From positions 924,339 through 988,338 of the forward strand of contig NW_006768772.1 of NCBI RefSeq assembly GCF_000204055.1: 64,000 nt of DNA, given 5' to 3'. This DNA is from Melampsora larici-populina 98AG31 (taxonomy: Eukaryota; Basidiomycota; Pucciniomycetes; Pucciniales; Melampsoraceae). A model generated the notes under the pieces. It was not told the DNA's origin. It worked only from the letters and a program-made list of their open reading frames with translations, and made no database searches. The position numbers and the translations under genes are program-made. Shown piece after piece: positions 26,497-38,935 of the stretch (within the stretch, counting starts at the first letter, position 1; each line of letters starts with the position of its first letter).

Positions 26497-27562
26497 TGTG
26501 AGGGTTGGGTATTCAAAAGGATACTCAATGCTCACTAAAGGTGGTCAGGGTAGTTTGTAATCTTAAATAATCATATGTATAATTAATATAAGGTAATTAC
26601 AATAAGATTATAGGGAAGAAAAGGAGGGAAGGAGAAGAGAACTGGCCTGTTTGGGTAAATCCTGACAGGCTACAGTTAAATGACTCCTGAAGAGGAGATT
26701 ATAATTATAAGAAATATGAAAGCTGGATCCAAGGCTTTCCTTCAATCTTCAAAGTGACTGATTGAAGAGTGATGTGTAAAGTCACTAGTCTGGTTGTTAT
26801 AAAGTCACCAACTTATGGTTATTCAAAAGGTACACCAACCTCGAGTTGATATAGGTCACTAACCTGCAGTTGTTCAGAAGGTACACTAACCTGTGAGTTG
26901 ATATAGGTCACTAACCTGTAGTTGTTCTGGAGGTAACTAACCTGATGTTTATTGGAAGGTCACTAACCTGATAGGGGTGTTCTACTTAGGGGAAGTAGGG
27001 ATCCAGAGGATGAAGAATAAGATTACTTTATCTTTTAGTCAGGAAGCTACTTTAAAGATATGAAGTGAATCACTAGTCTTATATTTATAAGACTTTTGGT
27101 TATGTACTTCAAAAGGGTCTTTAAAGGGTTCTTTAAAAGAGGTGTGTAATAAAAAATGCTTGAGGGAAAGTCCTTGAAGGCTGAGAGAGGAGGGGTTTAT
27201 ATACTCTCCTCTCCAAACCTAATTGTAGTGATATTTGATTGTATCATTACTGTGGTTTAGGGTTTAATGATTATTATCAATTATTATTATTATTAATATT
27301 ACATAATTACATATACGTGTTATGTAATTTATGTAGTATAAGCATTTCAACTCTTGACACTGAGTTATGAGGTGTAATTGGTGTTTTATTACATGTTACA
27401 TATGTTTTTAAATGTATATGTATATGTAATTGATGTTTGTATATGTTTTATTATATGTTACATGTGTTTTATAAGCTGTATGTACATGTAATTAGGTTTA
27501 TAAGTGAAAGTTCTATATTATAAGTTAGTTTTGGGTACATGTATATGTACCCAGGGCTGACA
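26497..27562. mobile_element. solo LTR, 1.07 kb
   Basis: It starts TGTGAG and ends CTGACA. The 5-bp duplication GGTTT flanks it (26492-26496 and 27563-27567). The same start and end and a similar TATGTAAT-rich 3' part occur in the LTR at 56295-57243, so both belong to related gypsy families. It splits the right arm of the Mutator-like element. Confidence 0.88.
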
Positions 27563-27711
27563 GGTTTTTTAACCTGTAGGCGTCATTTCAACAAGTTTTC
27601 AGCACCTACATCATAAATTTAGGCACTTTTTTGTGGCAAAACCACATGTAGGTGTAATTTGCCCAGCACCTACATGGTTTTTCTGCTGGCTGCAAATAGC
27701 AACGGCCTATG

Positions 27712-28990
27712 TCAAAGGTGGAAGACAATTCAGTAGCCAATGCTTTATCACGGAAGGACGCCAACAACCTACAAACCGGAGTTGAAACAATTGCTGTGTT
27801 GGCAATATCTCACTCCTCTATATCCAACAACTTCTGGGCCTCCATCCTTAGTGGTTACAAGACAGACAAGTTTTGCCACACAGTTTGTAAAGGGATGCCT
27901 CTATGAGACAACTGCTACAAGGAGGGCGGTCTTGTTTTAATCAATGGCTGGTACTTAAAGCAACTGAATCTCTGAATCTTCTAAAATGATTTGTCAAAAA
28001 CCCATTTGAAATGGTTTATAAAATTCTGTTACTAATCCCCAAAACTACTTCTCTGAGGGCTGAACTCATAGACAAGACACACAAGCGTGTGGGGCATCTA
28101 GGTTCCCTCAAGACCCTCGCCACATTGAGAGCTGACTTTTTCTGGCCTCATATGACAAGAGATGTCAAGACTAGACTGAAGGCCTGCAAGATCTGCCAAA
28201 AGACAAAAGCAAGAACAACACTACCAAATGGTTGAATGAGAATGCCAGAAGTCCCTATTAAACCTTTATCCAACGTCTCAATTGATTTCATCGGTCCTCT
28301 TCCTAAGATAGATTCTTACGACATGCTGTTAACATGTACTTGCCGGCTTTCTAGTTTGACAAAACTTATCCCAACAAATCAAGCAGACACAGCAGAGGAG
28401 ACGGCGTCCCGGTTTTTTGGATCTTGGATAGGTACATTTGGAGCACCATCATCAATTATAAGCAACAGAGATAAGGCCTGGGCCTCAAAATTTTGGAAGA
28501 CCCTCATGGAGCAGTTGAACATCTCTTTTCATCAATCATCAGTGTATCATCCTCAAGCGGATGGCAGGAGCGGACACACCAAAAAAACTGTAGGTCAAAT
28601 TCTATGTACCTTCACTGCAAAGTGCCAAACCAAGTGGTTGGAATTTGCCTGCGGTCGAGTTTGCTATTAATAGCGCGGTCAATGTTGCCACGGGGCTTTC
28701 TCCTTTCAAGACGATTTTCTGTCAACCGGCAAGACATTTCCCGACCTCTGAAGCGGCAGAGGATTCTCCAGCTTCTTTCAAGACTTGGCTGTGTCAACAC
28801 AAAGGTTTGTGGGCCCAAGTTAGGGATAACCTTTGGGAGATTCAAGTTCTGCAAGCACTCCACCATAACAAGCAAAACTCAGACATCACAGTGAAAGTAG
28901 ATGACTGGGTATTTTTAAATTCTGGAGACTGACGTTGTCAACATCCAGAGGAGTGGACAAGCTCAAGGAACGCTACTCCTCCAAAAACCT
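27712..28990 (+). pseudogene. Ty3/gypsy pol relic (RNase H end and integrase)
   Basis: In order: the RNase H tail DNSVANALSRKD, the HHCC zinc-finger region of integrase (HKRVGHLGSLKTLATLRADFFWPH...CKICQK), and the integrase core (VSIDFIGPLP, an ISNRDK block, SSVYHPQADG). A TGA stop splits zinc finger and core at 28233-28235. Further frame changes follow near 28650, and the core ends near 28930. Similarity stops around 28990. There is no LTR beside it. It is a different lineage from the element at 56.3-64 kb, judged by sequence. Confidence 0.8.
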
Positions 28991-29271
28991 AGGTACTTCT
29001 TTACATGCCTTTCCTTTTATCTTATTTACATTATTAACACCTCTTTTGGCTGTTTTGTTTTCTTTTTATTTGTTGTTCTATTCGATTTGATTATTTCATC
29101 TTCCTCCCAGTTTGCTCCTTAATCATCCACATCCTCTTTTATTTTATCTTCTTCCTTAATAAATTCCTTATCGCCCATTGTTCACTTTTACTAAATACCT
29201 TGTCTTCCTAATTATATAACCCTTCTTGATCAGCAAACTACCTTAACCTGCTCATTATCTTTGGGCCTGGC

Positions 29272-32200
29272 ATGAGTCCCAAATCTCCTTCCGAATCCGC
29301 CTCACTTCTTTGCCCACCAACGTCTACAGCAACTCCTTCACGTCAAAGCCAGCGAGCTCGTGTACCTGCAATCACACCGCATATGATACCCACATCTCCG
29401 GACTCTCGTTTATCTCTTTCTGTGTCTCAGACTCAACCATCCTGTTTGACCTCCTCCGAAGCCAACAAAGACCACGGATCAGATTCAGAATCTACTTCAC
29501 CTTCAACTACTACTACTCAGAACCGCCGGAAAACCAAGAAGGGAAAACGAAATGCTACTTACATTCCTTCAGACGATGAAGCCGATGTACCTCGAAAGCG
29601 CAGTCGAACTAACAAAGTGAGTACATCAAACAGTTTTTCGATCACATTTCACATATAACTAACCATTTAGTTTCACATAGCATATACCTGTTCCCAATGT
29701 CATCGATGTGGACCAGGATAACGACGAAAATGAACCAACCACTTCGACTCGATCAAAGGGTATTCGTCTTCAGTATCAGGAGGATGCAGAGGGTGTTGCC
29801 AGATACTTCGGGGAGCCAGATTACGTCGAAGGCGAGGCAAGTGAATTCGCATCGTGACAAACATTTATCTTATTCTTGATCGCTGACACATTGATTACTT
29901 ACTCCACAGGAAAGCACAGGATTCAAGCGAGCTTATAAGTGCAATTGGTGTCCCGGAATCTACGCAAAAGGGGCTGCGGGATGGTCCAATCTCAAAGGCC
30001 ATCGTGATGGTACTGCATCGCGCCCAGTATGGCCAGGACGTCGCCGAGCTGGAAAGACAATACTCGACCTACCACCGACTTACAAAGAAATGATCGCTGC
30101 TGAAGGTGCAAAGGCAAATGGAACTCTAGATACCTTTGTCTCGAAGAAGAAATTTTGTCTTGAAACACTGAACGGTGTCATGGTCATATGGTTACTCTGA
30201 CACGCACTTCCCTGGGCGCGAATGGAAGATCATCCACTTCGAGCCGCGTTTCAATTTTCAAATGTTTCCGCCTCCCTGCGATCAAGTGTGTGGGCAGCAC
30301 GCGCAGCTACCACGCTTTTCAATGACATGTCTACCAATGTGGTCAACATCTTGAAAGTGAGTCGTTTACTTTGGAATGTTCTAATACCTTGTATTGCCAC
30401 TAATTTGTCGTTGAACTAGAACATTCCCGGGCGTTTCACTTTGGTCCACAATGTATGGACAACCAAAGGAAAGCGACACGCCTTCATTGGAGTCACCGCG
30501 ACCTTCATTGACAGTCCAAAGTATTCATTTGGCGTTCAAATTAATCGCATGGCATCACTATGGCAATCTGCTTGCTCGTCCTGTTGCCAAGTTCCTCATC
30601 AAGAACGGACTACATAAAAAGATGAGTAGTTTATTATCATCCATATCGCTTTCTTGTCTTCCATCCTGACATTTCATATCTTTCGATTGTTCACATGTAC
30701 GCCCAGACAACTGACTCAGGGTCGAACAATGCGACTCTGGCCTCAGAACTTGCGGATCAGTTTTCAAAGGCTTCGGACCCCATCCAATGGAATGCCGAGA
30801 AGATGCAGATCCGATGTATTGCACACAAGCTGGCTTTGGTCGTGAAGGACGGACTGAAGTCTGTCGACGTTTCTGCAGGTCACATCAAGCCAACAACACC
30901 CCACAGCTCGTTACCCACTTTTACTTTGAATGAAGGTCAAGAGGAAGTTGAAATCCCCGCTGACTTAGAAGATTCTGATTGTGAAGGCCATGGCATTCAT
31001 GTAGAATTGAGTGATGATGAGGCCGATCGTGTAGAACTGGATGAAGACTTTGCGGTCCGAGGGACTCCTCCAAAACCAGCTGACCCAGTCATGCCATCCA
31101 CTGGATGGAAGGACATCGATTTGCGGCTAGCTGTTCGTAAGGTGAGCTGAAGTTTCCACATTAAAAACTCGTGTTTAAGTACAATTTGCTGATTCCATTT
31201 GGTATTCAAGGTTGACAAAGTGATAGCTTTGATATATTCCAGTGGACCGCGACGTGATCAATTTAAAGCTTTGCGAGGAGGAGGCAAAGGTATAGTATCT
31301 GGAAGCTGTCACCGTTGGAACGGGAAGCATGGTGCTTGACAGCGTGCATGCGATGGGTACAAGGTATGTGATGTGTTTTCACCTTGTTTTTTATATTGTA
31401 TCTCGGCGATTAGTTTCTTAAAATCAAACTTGGAATCATTACTTTACTAGGTCATTAATCAGATGCTGTCGGATGAATCGGGTGGGTCATACTATGGGGA
31501 CCTGCATATCACTGGAAGTGAGTGGGCTGCAGTTCGGGCCCTCAATGAGGTAACCGAGGTAAGTCTTCATCTTACCTTCTGAATGACAAATTCTTATATA
31601 ACCAATTCTTCTTAGCTATTTTTGAAATCAACCTACCAAGTGGAGGGTGATCATCCAACAGCTGCTATCATGTTGCGGGAGTACGAGATGATATCAACTC
31701 AATTGCGTGCCGCCTGTGCTAAATCACCTTATAAGTCGATACAGATCATGATCCAGAGGATGTTGGTGAAGATCCATGGATATCAGCGCGAGGCTATTGA
31801 ATGTGACGCTGTAGCTCTCGCCACTGTACTCAACCCGCGTCTCCGAATGAATTATATTGAAAAACAGTTTCCAACCGATCACGTCAGGATTCAAGATTTG
31901 CTCAAGTCGGAATACGATGCCTATGAACAAGACTGGATAGCGGACGGTGGAGGCACCGTCACGCCTGCTGCGACTGTCATCACACCTTTGTCTGACCCAC
32001 ATTTGGCTGAGACTTGTAATCCGAAGGCCCGAGACTTGACGAACATGGCAATCAAGTCTGAACTCGCAAGGTACCTAGAATGGGATCATGATTGCTCTGA
32101 TCCCAAAACTAGCATGCTCGACTGGTGGGAGGTATTACCATTTCTATCTCTGCAACGATTTCTATCTCTGTATACTTCTTTCATTGATAGAGCAATGGCT

Positions 32201-32494
32201 GATCATACCTTCTATGTACAGGAACGTTCACGGTTTTATCCGGTCCTTTCAATGATTGCTCGAGATGCGTTGGGATGTGCAGGTACGTCATGTGCAGTAG
32301 AGCGGACATTCTCTTCGGCAGCAGATGTTTGCACAACTCAGCGTGGCGCGATGGCTCCAAAGCAGATGGAGCGCGCGGTGGGATGCCGTTTGTGGTTGAA
32401 ATCAGAGATTGTGAAGCCTGAAGGCGAATTGAAGGAGGCATGGATACTCATCCAAGATGAAATGTTAAGGAAAAAAGAGAAAAGAAAGACATAG
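29272..32494 (+). pseudogene. hAT transposase gene, disrupted
   Basis: The order of parts is typical: a Ser/Thr-rich N-terminus, a BED zinc finger (CNWCPGIYAKGAAGWSNLKGH), an RNase H-like core starting VHNVWTTKGKRHAF, TDSGSNNATLASEL with CIAHKLAL, an acidic insertion, and the C-terminal hAT dimerisation block (GTSCAVERTFSSAADV). Breaks: a TGA inside VIWLL-HALPW near 30198, a frame change near 30510, and stops near 31300-31350. One intron would need a GC donor (GAG|GCAAGT near 29836). The right terminus seems to lie in the TAGCGC-rich DNA up to about 32985. No left terminus was found. Confidence 0.85.
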
Positions 32495-32714
32495 TATACT
32501 AGTTCTTCTTTATTTCATTCTAATTTTTTCACCTTACTAATTACTAATTCTCTCTTTAATTACATTTATTGTTTTCTCCTGTCTGGTTCATTTATCTTAT
32601 TATAATTCTCTCTTTAATTACGCTTTAATATATATCACTAATAATTCATCTTTCAATTTGTTTTTCTTTTTTAATTCTTTCTTTAATTACAATTCGTGTT
32701 CATATTTGATTTGA

Positions 32715-32975
32715 CATAGCGCTACGATTTGGTGGTGTAGCGCTACGATTTGGTGTTGTCGCGCTACATAGCGGCGTGCTACCATAGCGCGACATAGCGC
32801 GACATAGCGCTAAATAACTCATAGCGGCACAGCCATAGCGCCTCAGCTGATCCGCTATGGTCAAAGGGCCTATGAATAGGCTTCGTAGTGGCCAATAGCG
32901 CCTGGGCAGGTAGTGCTGGCACGGCCCACTATGAGAATCCGAAAATATAGCGGCTCATAGCGGGCCGGACGGATG
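32715..32975. repeat. cluster of TAGCGC/GCGCTA words at the hAT right end
   Basis: More than ten copies of ATAGCGC, TAGCGGC or the inverse GCGCTA occur in 260 bp directly downstream of the hAT gene and up to the junction with repeat B. Subterminal transposase-binding repeats are the simplest explanation. Confidence 0.7.
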
Positions 32976-32984
32976 TTGTGTGAG

Positions 32985-33235
32985 GCCTTATCAGCTGGGA
33001 GAATTTCTGTGTCCATTGAGCCAAAAAATTGGTTAAATGATAGGGATGCCATGAAGATGGCTGCAACAATGCTTAGGGCCATGTTGATATCTAATTGATC
33101 AACCAAGCTTTAGACACAGAAAATTAGAAGATTTAGTTGACTATTCCAAGACTCACTGGGATGCCAAAGCCACAGAATTTGAAAGATTTTGTGTAGGTTG
33201 GGTTCAGATTGAAACTGATAGTATCTATAATGATC
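32985..33235. repeat. repeat B, copy 3 (truncated)
   Basis: It is collinear with about 2545-2790 of copy 1. A secreted-protein start (MALSIVAAIFMASLSFNQ) is at 33082-32985 on the minus strand, but the frame loses homology at the hAT junction before the CPAC motif, so this copy is a pseudogene. Confidence 0.75.
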
Positions 33236-33389
33236 TGGAAATGTGTCCTGACAATAATGATGAAAATTTTTCCAATGAACTAGCAAGAATTCTCTTTGAT
33301 GTAATGATAGATGGAGGGCACTTGTGAATTAACAGGATTCTATGAATGAAATTCTAACATTAGCAGTTCTGAGACTGAAAACATATGCA

Positions 33390-33790
33390 TCAGGCACTAG
33401 ATATATCTGGTATGACCTAGAAAAAGAACTACCAGATGTGTCTGACTGGTGGAAATCAGACTGATTTGGCTAGTGGGGTGTGTAGAGGTGTGATTCAAAC
33501 TATGCAGGGTTCCGGATTCATCTGACAGTAACCATAGGTCCGTCTGGAGAGCTATTGAGCTTACTGATGCAAGGAGATCAGATCTGATGGTTCTCAACAG
33601 ATGCATCTGAAAACCCCCGGATTGGTTGATGCCAGTGCTGCCAGCCAGATGCATCTGGAAGGACTGAACTTGATTTAGCAATTAATTCAAGCTATCAGAT
33701 ATATCTGGCAAACAGATCAGTATCTGGCTTATTTGGAGTGGTCAGCATTCCAGATGTATCTGGGGGTACAGCCGTTTGCACCTGTTTGTT
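33390..33790. repeat. cluster of imperfect CAGATNNATCTG palindromes
   Basis: At least eight variants (for example CAGATGCATCTG at about 33598 and 33643, CAGATATATCTG at about 33695, CAGATGTATCTG at about 33753) occur in 400 bp with irregular spacing. There is no gene. Confidence 0.65.
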
Positions 33791-33799
33791 CTTGTGAGG

Positions 33800-35672
33800 T
33801 GCACCATGTGGATTATACTTGATTTCTCTTTGATAACAGTCCAGACAAATTCTGTGTCACAGGCAGGGTTTTAAGGCAGATTCCATTCATACTTCTCACT
33901 TCCTGGGCCAGAATCTCTTCATTGCGCAGACGCTGATCAGTGATTGGGGGTACCTTCCATCTTGTTTACTACAATCTATCTCATGAGGGTTGACAATTTT
34001 GTCTTATGTATGATTGACAAAATCATTTTTCCTTCATCTGAATGGGATCTACCCATATTTTTCTTTTCCTCATCAAAACACCTCTGGCCCTTGAAGTCTT
34101 TGAATATTATTCAAGGAAAAGACAGAATCTACATTTGAATGGAGTCTATAATGTGTTTATGGAGACAATGAGACCAAGGTTTCCATTTGCCTTAAATTTT
34201 TGGAATATTCAAGTTGTGTTTACTTATAGGATCACTAGATACTATGTGGGTTTTGATGTCCAGAGTTCCCATCACATGTTATAGCAAATTTACACCCATG
34301 ATTTGGATGAATGATGTCTTGTAACATGTTTAAAACATAACCTTGAGAGTATGTTGAATAGGTACCCTTGCCTTGTTGTCTTTTTGTCATCTTCTTTCAA
34401 CTTTGTTTCATATAGGAATGCCAGAAGCAATGATCATATGTACATTTCTTATGATATTCCAATTCTTTCTTATTACTTTTTGTGTTTATTCACTTGCATG
34501 ATATCTGACAGGACAGTTTATCATGTCATCAAAAGGCATAGAGTTGGTCACCATACTTCTTTCCATAATAGTCACTAGTGTATTTTCACATCCATAGAAG
34601 ACTTGAAGACAAAACTATTTCCAACCTGCTGAGCCAGGCCCAGGACCTAGGCCCAGATCTCCTTACACTTTGCATCTTGTTTATTTATTGAATTGAGTGT
34701 TAGTATCTTTTATTCATTGGAATGAGATGCTTGGAACATCATACAACTTTTTGATTCTTCTGAACTGTTTAGTGAAGAAAGGTCACCACTCCATGATGAC
34801 CACATTCTTCTGGTAGGCACAAACTCTCCAGTTCAAGTGGTGGGTATCAATCATGGTTTAACACAAAAAGGTATAATATGTCCTTGTGCACAATCCCACT
34901 CACCCTGGTCATCAAAATTAGGAGGTTGTGGGAACTCAGAAAGCCCCTGACTCCCAATATTGTACAAAATCTGGCAGGTTCAAGGCTGTGCAAAGCCATA
35001 CTTTTTCATTGGCAGTATCTGATGATACAAGTTCACATATAGAAAAGAACATCAAAAAATCATTGCTTCCTTGCACATCTGCAAGGGAGTGCAAGACTGG
35101 TCAAGACACACTCTTAAGCTAAGATGTGTTGCATTGGTGAACTTGCTTGTTCAAAGGGGGCACCCATCATGTCAGATTGATGTTCTTACATTTTTACTCC
35201 ACTCTTTACATCTTATCAAGAGTTGAATTATATCAAGCAAGCCTAGTCTCAATCGTATTTAAACAAATTAATTCTTCTTACCAAACTTGAAGATCTGAAA
35301 CTTAAATCTTCCCAAAAAGTTCACTCTGCAATAAGCACAATTGTCAATCTTCTTCAAACTCATAAATCTTGTAAAAGTCATTAGTCGTCAGTCAAAGAAA
35401 CTTGGGTAACATGCAGTTCCACCAATGGATCTATTTTATTTTTGTTTTACGCTCCATAGTGACGTTTCAAGCCAGATGACCCACAGCCCAAAAGTTTGAG
35501 ATACATAACATTCTTCTCTTTACGTGAAGGTGATGATGATGAGAGTTTCGAAAGTGATACATAAACTATGTAACACAAAGTAGCTAACTATCTCTCCCTC
35601 TCTCAAGATTGGATTTTCAGTACCATCATAAAACAAGCTTCATAGACTTTATATATGCGTGTATACTGATCC
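33800..35672. other. long gene-free stretch
   Basis: Only short frames without domains are present. No terminal repeats or known transposon proteins were recognised. Confidence 0.5.
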
Positions 35673-37216
35673 TTATCTTGCAGAGCTAGGAGTTGCTGGA
35701 GGTCTACCAAGCTTACTTGGCGTAGCGTTCGAACCAGCTGGTTGAGCTGGTACAGAGATCACCGAGTCGGCGTATTGGATTATCTGTTGTTTCATACACA
35801 TGGTCAATATAAGAAGTGTTTTTTAGAAGATGAGTGGCACTCACTAGGTTTCTGACCACATTGACACCTGTCTTAGCAGCGCCTGGGCAGCTAGGATGAT
35901 TCAGGTAGTGATCAATGGTCGTGTTCACAGCTGAGAGAGCTGCTCGAGTCTGAGGAGATAGGTAAAATCGTAACCGAAGGAAATGTGCAAAGAATAGAGG
36001 ATGAAGGAAGCTGAAGAGGATCAAAATTGATTCGCGTGAGTCAAATGGTTTAGTGCCCTGATGAATCTCGAAGCTGATGGATCGGGAAAGTGGAAATGTG
36101 GTTTTGGTAAGACCTACCTGTTCTGGAATAAGAGGGCACCTACAGTCACACGCCCTTGAATCACTACTACTTCAATGATAGCTACCAAGTACATCTGATC
36201 GAGAGTATTACATCGGATGAAAGTTTGAGAGTGGAAAACAAGAAGAGCCATCTTAGTAGACCGCTTTCAGGAGTTCGAGAGATGAAGCAGACCATGAACA
36301 AATTCCTAGACGTACAGCTGATTCATAATTCTGTTTGACCCAATTCTGAATAGATCGACTAACAGCAATTGCAACTTGTTGTGGACCTTCGGAACCTGTT
36401 CCTGATGACGTTGATGCACCAGTTGCGTCCTTTTTTGGAGATGGAATCTTGGGTAACAGTGAGGTCCTTACAAAAGTCAAACCTATTAAAACAGATGTCA
36501 AATATGTGAAGATCGTTCAGAGGTCAGCTGATGAATCAAGTTATCCAGAAGATTGACGATGACAAGGTAACTCAACTGTGGAAAGTACTGAAGATCGCAA
36601 ACGGCAAAAGGGTTACTGATTTCAAATTGAGATTGGTAAAAGTAAAGCATGTCGAAAGTCAATATGGGCTTAATTTGAGATTCACAGTTAAATGAAGGTC
36701 GATGATCAAAATAATACTCAACCATAGATAGGTTTTGAAAAAAACCAATATAAAGCTACAGCCAGATACTGTACATTTTCATCCATGGCCGCGCGTTGAA
36801 AATATGCTCTAGAGAAAGAAGGAATACCCAAAGACTTATAAACAACGATTGACCATGAGAGGATCGCACCTAAAGATGTAGAATATCAGTAAAGGAGAAA
36901 ACTGGATTGAAACAAGTAAATAAAGGAACCACATACCGGAGCAAGCAATATAGTAAGACGTAGATCGAGATTTGAAGAAGAGTGCACCGAGAAAAGTCCA
37001 GATAGTGGAAAGGAGAACGAGGATATGACCAAGAGACCAAGCAAGGTGCATATATGACATTCGTTTACTACTACTGGCTGAACCACTTGCGTTTTGCGAT
37101 GGTGGCGCCTAAAAAGACGAACAAAAAGACGTTTTTTTTATGAGACAGATCAAGATGAGCATTCGAACATATTTGATGTGATGGAGTATGAGATCATCTG
37201 GTAAGTAACTCACCAT
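35673..37216 (-). CDS. POM33: TMEM33/Pom33-family membrane protein
   Basis: Eight exons (37216-37214, 37108-36937, 36869-36723, 36615-36577, 36482-36316, 36194-36118, 36010-35845, 35783-35673) give 293 residues. Pom33/Tts1/TMEM33 proteins are multi-pass proteins of the ER and nuclear envelope that help distribute nuclear pores and shape ER. Supporting features: MHLAWSLGHILVL, a second hydrophobic helix in AILSWSIVVYKSLG, MDENVQYLAVALYWFFSKPI, the signature LLPFAIFSTFHSLTFVRTSLLP, a fourth helix in LVAIIEVVVIQ, and FLRLRFYLSPQTRAAL. Exon 1 codes only the ATG, and one exon is 39 bp, so simple open frames miss half of the gene. Two introns start GTTGAG. The C-terminus is a Ser/Pro/Ala-rich tail. 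Confidence 0.87.
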
Positions 37217-38495
37217 GGTTGTTGATTGTTGATGAGGTTTGAATTAAGAATGAAGTTGAGACAAGGAACTTCAAGTCGATGGATTGGTTTTCGATCAAAT
37301 TGCCCTTCAAATGATATTCGATCGACCCTCAAGATCCGACACCGCCATTCTCTCGGAAGTTTCTCGTGCGTCGGATCTTTCTCAACTTACAAGACACTCT
37401 TGTGACATTCCCATTCTCATCACAGTCTGAAGGACACATGTGACAAACGCAAGGTCTCTCCTGAGACATTCTTGTGAGATTTAGGCACTCCCAGGCCGTC
37501 GGGGTGCGTCAGAGTTGTTATTTACGCCGAGAGTAATTCTTTCTTGGAAGGACGTGTCACAATCTTTTCTTTCTGAATTGGCTTGATGCATTGTGTATCA
37601 TAGTTTTACCCAGCTAGTGCTGACATCTCCCTTCGTCTCGGTGAACCTTTCTTCATCCTTTTATGGGAGAACCCCCTGCTTTTCTGGGAGAAAATCACGA
37701 TGGGAAGATTGAATGAGTGCTACATACCAGACTTGAACCAATCAGGGGGTTCGTATGAAAGAGAAAATCACTAAGCCAAGGCGACAATGATAACTTCATC
37801 CTACAAAGCCTACTTTTGAAAATTGACTGATAGGGGGATTTGTTGAAAGTATGAAATGTATGAAATAAATAATGTGATAGATCTTGATTTGAAATTTAAA
37901 AAAAGTTCATAATACTCTTTGTGAAATGATCCAGATTTAAAGTTGTTTCAAACAATGAGAGGTACCAACTATATGAGCAGCAAGTCCCTCGAATAAAAGT
38001 CAAAGCCAGCTTTGGTTTAGAACAAGACAAGAAGAGTCTTGATGAGGTTTTGGGTTCCCACTTGATGAGGCTGGAGTCAGAATTGATCATGGATGGGATA
38101 ATTAAACTTTTGCACGAGACTTCACGGTTGAAACATAAACAAAGACGCAACGGACCATTTAGATCCCTACGTCAGGCTCAAGAACGCTTATAGGATGTTA
38201 CACTTCTTGTCTATCTCAAAAGAAAATTGGTATGCAGACAAGAGGTATACAAAGACCTTGGCGAACGGAAAATCCGAAATCACATGAATTTAAATTACCT
38301 TAAATTACCATTCTATCTATAATGAATCACTGGTATCATTCCGTCTTAAGTTTGAATCGAGAGGAGATGTAAGGCTTGTGTAAATGGATAGAATACGAGA
38401 TCAATTCCTCAAACAGACCCTACAAAAAATGGAATAGGAAGTCGAATACTGCGAGAGGATAGCAAGATGAAGGCAATACAATCAGAAAAAAGAGA
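37217..38495. other. gene-free stretch upstream of POM33
   Basis: It should contain the POM33 promoter just right of 37216. Recurring GTGACA/TCTTGTGA-like words occur at 37390-37480. No supported gene was seen. Confidence 0.5.
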
Positions 38496-38935
38496 TCAAC
38501 ATTCAAGGGTAAGCTTTGGGATCTGAAAGGAAGGTCCAGGTTGACCAACATTTCTTCTTTGTCTTTTTCTTCGAGGGTCATCGCCTTCTGTTTTTCTTTT
38601 TGATTCTTTTGGAGGTGATCTAATAAGTGTTTGTAAAATACATCGGATCTGGACAGATGTGGATCCTTTGAACCATGAGTTAAATGAGTCAGATGAGTTA
38701 GGAGATGATGATTCGGAGGAGCCAATCACCGGAAATGAGGTGGTTGGATATGTGATAACATTGGTTGAAGAAGACAAAGAGATCTTTGTCGATAAACGGT
38801 GAGTTAGAAGGAGCTTCAGCAACGAGAAGAGTTGGTACTTAATTGGTTTTCAGCTTTGAATTCAAAACCAACTTCGACGACAATGAGAATTTCTCAAGGT
38901 TTTCCATCCCCTCATGGATAGAGCTGTGCAGAACT
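38496..38935 (-). pseudogene. decayed copy of the serine-rich protein gene at 45.0-45.5 kb
   Basis: Several blocks match the intact gene at 45016-45522: VIGSSESSSP (there IIGSSESSST), RSPPKESKRK (there RSPQKGDEA), and DDPRRKRQRR (there EEPRKKIPRR). The N-terminal part corresponds only in other frames, and the start is lost. Confidence 0.6.

Larger units (their letters stand above)
24071..27708. mobile_element. Mutator-like element with long terminal inverted repeats
   Basis: The left end AGGCCGTTGCTATTTGCAGC is repeated inverted at the right end (GCAACGGCCT, 27699-27708). Inverted similarity runs for about 300 bp once later insertions are removed. Both arms are filled with short palindromic units of the type TGTAGGCGY...RCGCCTACA at 24100-24390, 24950-25230, 26150-26490 and 27575-27690. 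Inside is an OTU-protease-like fragment (25426-25719), as in Mutator-like elements that carry an OTU or Ulp1 domain. No transposase and no target duplication were seen. It is host to a Tc1-type MITE and a solo LTR. Confidence 0.7.

Noticed and set aside
24100..27690. CRISPR-like array of short repeated palindromes
   Set aside because: Spacing is irregular, units occur in both orientations and form the arms of an inverted-repeat transposon; the DNA is clearly eukaryotic.
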